Assembly: GCA_964485585.1 (NCBI GenBank)
Contig: CAZAJT010000057.1
Span: 1 to 5,699, forward strand
DNA from: CAZAJT01 sp964485585
GTDB lineage: Bacteria > Patescibacteriota > Microgenomatia > UBA1406 > GWC2-37-13
Reading direction: 5' to 3'
DNA length: 5,699 nucleotides
The notes beneath the pieces are model-generated. The model made no database searches, had not been told where the DNA came from, and worked only from the letters and a program-made list of their open reading frames with translations. This document shows, piece by piece, positions 1-4,755 of the stretch (the stretch's first letter is position 1; every line of letters starts with the position of its first letter). The position numbers and the translations under genes are program-made.

Positions 1-53
1 GCAATCTCATAAATAAATGGGATTGCCGCGTCGCTACGCTCCTCGCAATGACA
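1..53. repeat. Palindromic dispersed repeat, cut by the window edge
   Basis: Read on the minus strand, 53-19 is a unit with head TGTCAT and a stem ATTGC/GCAAT, ending in CAATCCC. It contains a smaller palindrome GCGT-CGCT-ACGC. Bases 1-8 (GCAATCTC) match the tail of the same unit (GCAATCCC) in opposite orientation at 7 of 8 positions, so the window apparently starts inside an oppositely oriented second copy joined by an A/T linker (9-18). Short repeats beginning TGTCATTGCGAGG are familiar from many bacterial genomes as intergenic REP-like elements. No protein is encoded. The element shares the head-out, two-copy layout of the one at 4253-4315. Confidence 0.7.
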
Positions 54-118
54 TATACTTAGGTATTGAGATGATATCTAGAAGATAAGCTTCGTTTCCA
101 CAAATTCCACCGAAAGGA

Positions 119-147
119 TTGACAAGAAGGGGAATTCTCCATATAGT
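119..147 (+). promoter_or_regulatory. Sigma-70-type promoter of the first glucosaminidase gene
   Basis: TTGACA (119-124) is followed after exactly 17 bp by TATAGT (142-147). The predicted transcription start is near 154, downstream of the ATG at 150 and only about 2 nt before the ATG at 156. This supports a leaderless mRNA starting at 156. The purine-rich GAAGGGGA stretch (126-133) lies upstream of the predicted transcription start, so it cannot serve as a ribosome-binding site if this promoter is the one used. Bases 54-118 hold nothing else I can recognise. Confidence 0.7.
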
Positions 148-155
148 GAATGTAT

Positions 156-752
156 ATGGGGAAAAAGTTCGGGTTTTACTTCTCATTGTTTCTGATCGTC
201 CTCCTCGTTAATCTCTACGTTGCGTTTGCCCTTCACGCCAAAAACCGGCGATTAGAGGCGAGTAAAAGAATTCTCAATGAGATCGACGCACAGGCTGATG
301 CCGAAAAAGCATTTGGATATTCTTCCGCGCCATTCGTTGCTGGATCTTATGAGGGAAATGTAAATACCAGCGACGCTCGCGCGCGAGTACTAAAGAGTTT
401 TTTTAGAAGATATAATTCAACACTTTATGATTATGCAGAATATATTGTAAAAATTTCAGATAAATATCGTTTCGATTATCGGTTGTTACCGGCTATCGCC
501 ATGCAAGAGTCAAATTTATGTAAGTATATCCCTCCTGGTTCGCATAACTGTTGGGGATGGGGAATTTATGGAGATCTCGTAACAAAATTCAGCACCTATG
601 AAGACGCAATAGATACAGTTGCTCAGGGCATTAAGGATTACTATATTGACCAAGGATTGGTAACTGCTTCAAGCATTATGGCCAAATATACACCATCATC
701 AAATGGCAGCTGGGCACGGGGAGTAAATACGGTACTGAGGTGGATTGAATAA
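156..752 (+). CDS. Membrane-anchored glucosaminidase/lysozyme-like protein
   Basis: The protein has 198 residues from the ATG at 156. An in-frame ATG at 150 would add two residues but lies upstream of the predicted transcription start. Residues about 6-26 form one hydrophobic segment after a Lys-Lys, giving an N-in anchor. A polar linker runs to about residue 90. The C-terminal domain resembles the FlgJ/glucosaminidase lysozyme-like fold: LLPAIAMQES with Glu118 as the likely catalytic acid, then a CWGWG motif (132-136, in place of the family's NxFG) and the helix TYEDAIDTVAQGI. These enzymes cut the glycan strand of peptidoglycan, so a cell-surface wall-remodelling role is inferred. Cys122 and Cys132 could form a disulfide outside the cell. 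The protein is paralogous to the one at 2234-2797. The gene converges on the next one with 2 bp between stop codons. The exact enzymatic activity is not determined by the sequence. Confidence 0.85.
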   Translation: MGKKFGFYFSLFLIVLLVNLYVAFALHAKNRRLEASKRILNEIDAQADAEKAFGYSSAPFVAGSYEGNVNTSDARARVLKSFFRRYNSTLYDYAEYIVKISDKYRFDYRLLPAIAMQESNLCKYIPPGSHNCWGWGIYGDLVTKFSTYEDAIDTVAQGIKDYYIDQGLVTASSIMAKYTPSSNGSWARGVNTVLRWIE

Positions 753-754
753 GG

Positions 755-1354
755 TTATTGCGTTGATCTCACAACTTTCTGCTCCTCTGAAAGTGAATAC
801 TGGGTACCCAACTTCTTAGAACGAACCGCAAAAAGAGAACCACGCTTTTTCTTTTTTGTTATCATGGCTTCCATCCAAGTCCGAGACTCACCGACCTTTG
901 CACGAAGACTCTTTAACAGATTGAGTATCACCTCAAGAAGACGAATATGATAGATACCAGGTTTCTCTGAAAGCGTCTCAATCGAGAGTTTCTCGGCATC
1001 CTTCACCGCTTCGGTGACTTCCCTTGAAAGTGACTTAACTTCATTCCTTATCTGCTCGGTAAGTGTCTGAATTTCTTTCGGCACCACCTGCGTCTCCCGA
1101 TGTTCTGAGTAGTGAAAGAGGTTGCCCTTTATCTTTTCCGGAGTTCTTTGCTGTCTTTGTTCGGGGTATCCTTGTGAGGAAGATTGTTCGAAGTTACCAA
1201 ACATCTGATCAAATACATTTGAACCAAAATCCACCATTCCCTGTGCGGCCTTATCAACAATCGAAGAAGATCGGCTATCCGAAATCGCCTCCACTGTATT
1301 TTTTTGTGTTAATGACGGTAATTTTTTGCCGGCATTTGATTGTTTGGTGAACAT
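755..1354 (-). CDS. Uncharacterised helical protein (DUF5660-like?)
   Basis: This 199-residue protein has no signal peptide, membrane segment or recognisable catalytic motif, so it is probably cytoplasmic. Residues 1-90 are low-complexity and polar, rich in Ser, Gln and Asn, with a QSSSQGYPEQRQQR patch, and look disordered. Residues about 93-128 are strongly charged and helical, possibly coiled coil. Residues 134-165 form a conserved-looking amphipathic block (IYHIRLLEVILNLLKSLRAKVGESRTWMEAM). A basic patch KKKKRGS (167-173) could contact nucleic acid or ribosomes. From memory it resembles the DUF5660 family of Patescibacteria; I could not verify this. It is the last gene of the trigger factor cluster, 12 bp after that stop, and has its own promoter giving a leaderless start. 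Its position next to a ribosome-associated chaperone hints at translation or folding, but no function is shown. Confidence 0.8.
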   Translation of the reverse strand: MFTKQSNAGKKLPSLTQKNTVEAISDSRSSSIVDKAAQGMVDFGSNVFDQMFGNFEQSSSQGYPEQRQQRTPEKIKGNLFHYSEHRETQVVPKEIQTLTEQIRNEVKSLSREVTEAVKDAEKLSIETLSEKPGIYHIRLLEVILNLLKSLRAKVGESRTWMEAMITKKKKRGSLFAVRSKKLGTQYSLSEEQKVVRSTQ

Positions 1355-1360
1355 ACCGGG

Positions 1361-1389
1361 ATTATACTATAAGTTGTTAAGGTAATCAA
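1361..1389 (-). promoter_or_regulatory. Leaderless promoter inside the trigger factor 3' end
   Basis: On the minus strand TTGATT (1389-1384), a 17-bp spacer and TATAAT (1366-1361) lie across the last codons and stop of the trigger factor gene. Six nucleotides separate the -10 box from the ATG at 1354, so +1 is predicted at or next to the A of the start codon. No Shine-Dalgarno exists in the 12-bp gap (TATAATCCCGGT), which agrees with leaderless initiation. Confidence 0.6.
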
Positions 1390-2229
1390 GTGTCTTTTGC
1401 TTTCGTAATATAGACGCATAGAAATATGCGTTTTCTTGCGCCGCCTTCCGCTCTTTTTCGTCGGTTATATGGCTAAAGAGAGAAGCGAGATCTTTGTCAT
1501 CGACGGTAATATTCTCCTGCTGCGCAATTTCAGCAAGTACAAATTCCATTTTGTAAGTCTCGGTAATCTCTCTTGTCAATTTTCCTCTCAATTCCTCCAT
1601 GGTGATTCCTTTTGATTTTAGATATGCTTCAGCAGTGAGGCCAAGCTTTTGTATGTCATCGAGTAATCGAGTAAGGCGATGATCGAGCTCTTCTTCTATA
1701 ATGACATCTGATATCTCACACTTTGTGTGTTGTAGCAATGCGTTTAGTACTGCGTTGAGAACGGCCTGCTTATTTTCGTCTTTTTTCTTCTCATCGGTAT
1801 CTTTCCCTGGCAACCAGATTTCAGATTTTTTCAATGCGCCTTTTGCTTCTTTAATTTCTTTTTTGTAATCGTTAAGATCAACGCTGGGTTTTTCTGCAAC
1901 CGTAATCTGTATCTCCCACGGTTCATTCTCCTTCGCTTTCTGAAGTTTAATACGAGGTGGAACGACCGGCGCAATACCTTCTTTTTTTATGATGTCGCCA
2001 TAAATACGGGGAAGAAGTGTTTTGACCATCTGTTGATATATCGCTTCTTTGTTGAGGTGCTTTTCTGCGACAGAGCGAGGCGCCTTTCCTTTGCGAAATC
2101 CTTCTATAGTCAAATCCTTTTGGAGTACTTCAAAGCCGTATCGTATTCTCTTCGCACTTCATCCGAGGGGATAGAAACAAAAAGCTCTATGGTGTTTTTA
2201 GGAAGTTTTTTGAGTTTGTGGGTCACCAT
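1367..2229 (-). CDS. tig: Trigger factor without PPIase domain, apparent -1 frameshift
   Basis: This is a ribosome-associated chaperone that receives nascent chains at the exit tunnel. The main open frame runs from 2158 to 1367 and carries the ribosome-binding signature GFRKGKAP (codons at about 2101-2078). Further on is the C-terminal substrate-binding helical domain (LGLTAEAYLKSKGITMEELRGKL onward). The roughly 80-100 residue FKBP-type PPIase domain is absent: a short acidic/basic linker follows the N-domain, giving about 287 residues against about 430 in E. coli. The true N-terminus lies one frame off. The ATG at 2229 gives MVTHKLKKLPKNTIELFVSI..DEVRREYDTAL before a TGA at 2112-2110. Adding one base near 2125-2134 joins the two frames and aligns without gaps to E. 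coli Tig. A TTG at 2113 could start only a headless protein. The cause is either a real frameshift or an assembly error. The gene begins 4 bp after the upstream gene's stop, so it is probably in one operon. Confidence 0.9.
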
Positions 2230-2233
2230 GGCG

Positions 2234-2797
2234 TTATAATTGTACCGCATCTGCATTTAAATACAATTGCATCTCCTGCTCAACCTTCTCGAACTGGCTT
2301 TGGATGAGATTCACTCGTACTGCCCATGTAGGACTCTCAGAGTAGATTTTTCCAATCTGCTCGATAGTTTCTGCCCCTTTGTTGACATAGTTAGTTCTTA
2401 GTCCTTTTCCTACCGTATTTATTCCTTCGTCCCAGTTCTCAAATAGAATATATCCACCACCCCAACCAAAAGGGTTATAAGAGTTAGGGTAAATAAACCG
2501 GCCAAAAGTTGACTCGAGCACGGCTATTGAGGGAAGAAGATAGCAATTTAAGCTATACTTCTCGCAGGTCACCATAAAGGCATCAAGAGACGGAATCATA
2601 GGTGAATTATATTGTTCCATAACTTTTTTGATTGCCATTTTCTTGTAAAACCCAATTTTTTGTAACCCAGCTATTGAACCTTGCTTACTAGAGGATATAA
2701 GTACGGCAGAATTACCCGCGGTACTATCCGCAAACACCATAGAAGGAGAACGCAGAAGAAGAAGTGTAAGAATAATTGTCAGTACAGTTTTTTCCAT
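2234..2797 (-). CDS. Secreted glucosaminidase/lysozyme-like protein
   Basis: The protein has 187 residues. The N-terminus MEKTVLTIILTLLLLRSPSMVFADS looks like a signal peptide with likely cleavage after VFA (residue 23). The catalytic domain matches the paralogue at 156-752: LLPSIAVLES with Glu95 as the probable catalytic acid, NPFGWGGGY (108-116), then FENWDEGINTVGKGL. This is the glucosaminidase/FlgJ-type pattern expected of a peptidoglycan hydrolase acting outside the membrane. Cys78 and Cys85, placed before the active-site helix, could pair; the paralogue has its cysteines elsewhere. The C-terminus (162-187) is a charged helix. The gene is first in a probable operon with trigger factor and the 755-1354 gene. 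The ATG at 2797 is preceded by AGGA at a 7-nt spacing, which fixes the start, but that AGGA is buried in the leader hairpin. Substrate specificity is unknown. Confidence 0.87.
   Translation of the reverse strand: MEKTVLTIILTLLLLRSPSMVFADSTAGNSAVLISSSKQGSIAGLQKIGFYKKMAIKKVMEQYNSPMIPSLDAFMVTCEKYSLNCYLLPSIAVLESTFGRFIYPNSYNPFGWGGGYILFENWDEGINTVGKGLRTNYVNKGAETIEQIGKIYSESPTWAVRVNLIQSQFEKVEQEMQLYLNADAVQL
2239..2266 (-). promoter_or_regulatory. Possible internal promoter for trigger factor
   Basis: On the minus strand TTGTAT (2266-2261), a 16-bp spacer and TACAAT (2244-2239) overlap the end of the upstream hydrolase gene. The predicted +1 near 2232 would give a leader of about 3 nt before the ATG at 2229. 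No Shine-Dalgarno lies upstream of that ATG. The -35 match is modest and A/T-rich DNA yields chance hits, so this is tentative; the gene may rely only on read-through from 2882. Confidence 0.35.
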
Positions 2798-2845
2798 AAA
2801 AAAATCCTAAAGCTTTTCGAGCTTGCGCTCAAAAGACCTTAGGAT
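2798..2845 (-). promoter_or_regulatory. 5'-end hairpin with U7 that buries the ribosome-binding site
   Basis: On the minus strand bases 2845-2827 pair with 2822-2804 around a GCAA loop (2826-2823). This gives 19 positions: 15 Watson-Crick, three G-U and one mismatch, with no bulges. A run of seven U (2804-2798) follows and the ATG begins immediately. The base of the stem lies about 2 nt from the predicted +1 (2847). The 3' arm contains AGGA (2809-2806), the only Shine-Dalgarno candidate, paired to UCCU (2843-2840). The structure therefore has the form of both an intrinsic terminator and a translation-blocking hairpin. Likely roles are attenuation, temperature- or protein-controlled translation, or 5'-end stabilisation; none can be chosen from sequence. 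Confidence 0.75.
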
Positions 2846-2853
2846 CTGATGCT

Positions 2854-2882
2854 ATTATAGCAAAATATTATAAGTCTGTCAA
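2854..2882 (-). promoter_or_regulatory. Perfect consensus promoter of the hydrolase-trigger factor operon
   Basis: On the minus strand TTGACA (2882-2877), exactly 17 bp, then TATAAT (2859-2854). Both hexamers match the sigma-70 consensus at all positions. A second TATAAT (2872-2867) sits in the spacer without a good -35. The predicted +1 is near 2847. The promoter diverges from that of the methylthiotransferase gene. Confidence 0.85.
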
Positions 2883-2927
2883 GTCCTCTCTCTGACATCC
2901 TTTTGGCCATAATATAGCCTCATTTTG

Positions 2928-2936
2928 TGATAGAAT
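2928..2936 (+). promoter_or_regulatory. Extended -10 promoter of the methylthiotransferase gene
   Basis: TGATAGAAT is an extended -10 (TGn plus TAGAAT, 2931-2936). I see no -35 at 16-18 bp, which extended -10 promoters can do without. Only 5 nt separate it from the ATG at 2942, placing +1 at or beside the start codon. There is no Shine-Dalgarno, so translation is probably leaderless. Confidence 0.55.
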
Positions 2937-2941
2937 AAAGT

Positions 2942-4225
2942 ATGAGAAACACCTTTTACTGTCATAGCTTCGGTTGCAGGGTAAACCAGGCAGAGAAGGA
3001 AGAGCTAGACCATCAACTTCTGCAGCTCGGCTTTACCTTTTCAACAAATAACCCCGGAATTTATATCATTCATTCCTGTTCGGTGACGCATAAGGCAGAA
3101 AGGGAAGCGAAGCAATTGATTTATCAGGTAAGGAAGAAGTTCCCTTCCACTCTTATAGTTGTTACTGGTTGCGCCGCTACAAACTGGGTGAAGATGCATA
3201 CCGAAGTTCCGGGAATAGATCTCCTCGTTGACAATCAGAATAAAGAGTACCTTGCTTCAATCATATTAAAGAGGTTTGCCGACAAAAGCTTAAATGCCGC
3301 ATTACGAAATGCTCCAGTTGGAGAAGATAAATATTTGAGGTCGAAACGTATGATAGTAAAGATTCAGGATGGATGTCAACGCTTCTGCACATACTGTATT
3401 GTGCCGTATCTGCGCGGACTTCCCTGCACTATTCCGTCACAAAAAGTCGTGGAAATGATACATGAATATGAAGATCGGGTACAGGAAGTAATACTTTCAT
3501 CAATAAATACTGAAGCATATGGTTACGACTCAAAGGAAACATTTATCGATCTTATTAAGAAGATAATGAACAATACTTATGTGGCGAGAATCAGCTTTGG
3601 ATCAATTCATCCCTGGAGTATTAATGATACATTCTTTAAGTTTTACCGTGATTACCCGGGAACAGATCGTATCGTAAATTTTTTTCATATTCCCTTGCAA
3701 TCAGGCTCAAATAAGATGTTGCAGCTAATGAAACGGGGCTATACTCGTGAGGAATTTATTGAAAAACTGAATATACTAAGCTCTCTAAAGCCTCAAACGT
3801 TTATTTCCACTGATGTAATAGCCGGATTTCTTGAGGAAACTGATAAGGATTTTGAAGATACTTATACCTTCTTAAAAGAGTCTCCCATAAGTAAATTTCA
3901 TGTCTTCAGATTCTCAAAACGTCAACACACTGCGGCATACCATCTGGCGAAGAAACTGCAAGAACCTGATCCCCAAATCAAGCAAAAACGTGCGAATACC
4001 CTCGCTAAACTCAGCACAGAAAAGTATAGAACGTTTTTACGAACACATGTTGGCCATACGTTTACCGTGCTTACGTTGGAGAAAACTACTGATGGTTTTC
4101 AAGAAGGTCTCCTTGACAATCAGATCCCTGTTCTTATTGCTGGAAAAAAATATGCTACTGGTACGATCAAGAACATCAAGGTCGCTGAGTATAAAAGTGG
4201 GAGATTGTTTGGTAAAATAGTGTAA
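2942..4225 (+). CDS. mtaB: tRNA methylthiotransferase, MtaB type
   Basis: The protein has 427 residues, full length for the MiaB/MtaB/RimO family. The N-terminal UPF0004 domain has three cysteines for the auxiliary 4Fe-4S cluster: Cys12 in GCRVNQAE, Cys46 in SCSVT and Cys77 in TGCAA. The radical-SAM domain follows, with CQRFCTYC (Cys145, Cys149, Cys152) binding the SAM-cleaving cluster, then HIPLQSGS (249-256) and STDVIAGFLEET (289-300). The C-terminal 60 residues fit a TRAM RNA-binding domain. GCRVNQAE and SCSVT are closer to MtaB (GCKVNxxE, TCTVT) than to MiaB. The expected reaction is therefore methylthiolation of t6A37 to ms2t6A in tRNAs reading ANN codons. MiaB-like or RimO-like specificity is less likely but not excluded. 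It is a cytoplasmic enzyme. The gene stands alone; downstream are a palindromic element abutting its stop codon and two tRNA genes. Confidence 0.93.
   Translation: MRNTFYCHSFGCRVNQAEKEELDHQLLQLGFTFSTNNPGIYIIHSCSVTHKAEREAKQLIYQVRKKFPSTLIVVTGCAATNWVKMHTEVPGIDLLVDNQNKEYLASIILKRFADKSLNAALRNAPVGEDKYLRSKRMIVKIQDGCQRFCTYCIVPYLRGLPCTIPSQKVVEMIHEYEDRVQEVILSSINTEAYGYDSKETFIDLIKKIMNNTYVARISFGSIHPWSINDTFFKFYRDYPGTDRIVNFFHIPLQSGSNKMLQLMKRGYTREEFIEKLNILSSLKPQTFISTDVIAGFLEETDKDFEDTYTFLKESPISKFHVFRFSKRQHTAAYHLAKKLQEPDPQIKQKRANTLAKLSTEKYRTFLRTHVGHTFTVLTLEKTTDGFQEGLLDNQIPVLIAGKKYATGTIKNIKVAEYKSGRLFGKIV
4210..4218 (+). promoter_or_regulatory. Possible extended -10 upstream of tRNA-Asp
   Basis: TGGTAAAAT lies in the last codons of mtaB. 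It belongs to a 12-base string TTTGGTAAAATA (4208-4219) that recurs exactly at the promoter at 4672-4683. It has no clear -35 at the usual distance. If active, it would transcribe the palindromic element and tRNA-Asp. I see no better promoter for that tRNA. Confidence 0.25.
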
Positions 4226-4346
4226 CGCATAACGTGTAGCACGTAACGTTTATGTCATTCCGAACTTGTTTCGGAATCTTCTATGGGAAGATCCTGAAAT
4301 AAATTCAGGATGACATTTATTTTCGTTACAGGTTACACGTTACGCG
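4226..4346. repeat. 121-bp nested palindromic element after mtaB
   Basis: Outer arms 4226-4248 and 4324-4346 are inverted repeats matching at 19 of 23 positions and built from TAACG-like words. Inside are two inverted 30-base units, 4253-4282 (plus) and 4286-4315 (minus), each with head TGTCAT, a short stem-loop and an ATCTTC tail. Unit stems are ATTCCGAA/TTCGGAAT and ATCCTGAA/TTCAGGAT. The element begins directly after the mtaB stop and encodes no protein. It resembles a paired REP element or MITE. It could also terminate mtaB transcription as a long hairpin, though there is no U-run. Confidence 0.8.
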
Positions 4347-4352
4347 AACGAA

Positions 4353-4427
4353 GGAGTCATAGCTCAATTTGGTTAGAGCGTCGCCCTGTCACGGCGAAGG
4401 TTGCGGGTTCAAGTCCCGTTGGCTCCG
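4353..4427 (+). tRNA. tRNA-Asp (GTC)
   Basis: A full cloverleaf is visible. The acceptor is GGAGTCA/TGGCTCC with one G-U pair. The D-stem is GCTC/GAGC. The anticodon stem TCGCC/GGCGA encloses loop CTGTCAC with anticodon GTC at 4388-4390. The T-arm is GCGGG-TTCAAGT-CCCGT. Discriminator G at 4427 is the one expected for Asp. The following bases are CAC, so CCA is not encoded and must be added enzymatically. Confidence 0.96.
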
Positions 4428-4431
4428 CACT

Positions 4432-4547
4432 AGAGACGCTTTTCGAACGAAGTGAGAATTAGCGTCTCTTGTGTTCTCCAGCAAACGCTCTTCAACACGA
4501 CGAGCGAATAGCGATGAGTAAAGTGTTGAGGGAAGTTGCGGAGGACA
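4432..4547 (+). other. tRNA spacer folding into two stem-loops
   Basis: The first hairpin pairs AGAGACGCT (4432-4440) with AGCGTCTCT (4461-4469) across 20 nt and is followed by TTGTGTT; it may end the tRNA-Asp transcript. The second is long and interrupted. TGTTCTCC (4472-4479) pairs with GGAGGACA (4540-4547, one G-U), GCAA (4481-4484) with TTGC (4536-4539), and TCAACAC (4492-4498) with GTGTTGA (4523-4529). The loops carry similar words, CGAACGAAGTGAG and CGAGCGAATAGCGATGAG. Possible roles are a processing spacer or a small repeat element. No gene is visible. Confidence 0.5.
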
Positions 4548-4555
4548 GAGGCTGA

Positions 4556-4629
4556 GGACTCGTAGCTCAGTTGGTTAGAGCGTTGCATTGACATTGCAGA
4601 GGTCAGAGGTTCGAGCCCTCTCGAGTCCA
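4556..4629 (+). tRNA. tRNA-Val (GAC)
   Basis: A full cloverleaf is visible. The acceptor is GGACTCG/CGAGTCC, the D-stem GCTC/GAGC, and the anticodon stem TTGCA/TGCAG encloses loop TTGACAT with anticodon GAC at 4590-4592. The T-arm is AGAGG-TTCGAGC-CCTCT. Discriminator A at 4629 fits Val. CCC follows, so CCA is not encoded. Base composition and gene style change after this 3' end. Confidence 0.96.
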
Positions 4630-4653
4630 CCCTACCTGAATCTATCCTATAGT

Positions 4654-4682
4654 TTGACTTCTGCCTTCAAATTTGGTAAAAT
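4654..4682 (+). promoter_or_regulatory. Strong promoter upstream of a structured RNA
   Basis: TTGACT (4654-4659), exactly 17 bp, then TAAAAT (4677-4682), with an extended -10 TGG directly before it. Predicted +1 is near 4689. No start codon with a ribosome-binding site follows closely, so the first product is an untranslated RNA or a long leader. Confidence 0.7.
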
Positions 4683-4688
4683 ATCTTC

Positions 4689-4751
4689 TCGCAAATACAC
4701 CCGTTTCCATGCGCTATTGCTGTCTGAAAAACAGGGAATATTTGCTTTTTT
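4689..4751 (+). ncRNA. Candidate small RNA or attenuator leader ending in U6
   Basis: About 62 nt run from the predicted +1 to the end of a six-T run (4746-4751). The ends close as GCAAATA (4691-4697) with TATTTGC (4739-4745). Inside, CCC (4700-4702) pairs with GGG (4734-4736) and GTTT (4703-4706) with AAAC (4729-4732), leaving a 22-nt loop. An alternative CTGT (4720-4723)/ACAG (4731-4734) hairpin excludes the inner pairs. It matches no RNA family I know. It may be a free small RNA with its own terminator, or the first regulated terminator in the leader of the membrane protein gene at 4908. The closing stem is A/U-rich, so termination strength is uncertain. Confidence 0.45.
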
Positions 4752-4755
4752 GCTT

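Noticed and set aside
1063..1350. Plus-strand 95-residue open frame
   Set aside because: It is a shadow of the minus-strand helical protein gene, with no promoter or ribosome-binding site.
2110..2134. Programmed -1 frameshifting in trigger factor
   Set aside because: The zero-frame codons TCC AAA AGG and TTG AAG do not form an X-XXY-YYZ slip site, and tRNA re-pairing would be poor. A lost base is simpler.
2033..2239. Plus-strand 68-residue open frame
   Set aside because: It lies over the antisense of the trigger factor N-terminus, which has clear family motifs.
4430..4630. Minus-strand 66-residue open frame beginning MDSRGLEPLTSAM
   Set aside because: Its start is the exact antisense of tRNA-Val and the rest is the structured tRNA spacer. 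This is a well-known type of false gene call over tRNA genes.
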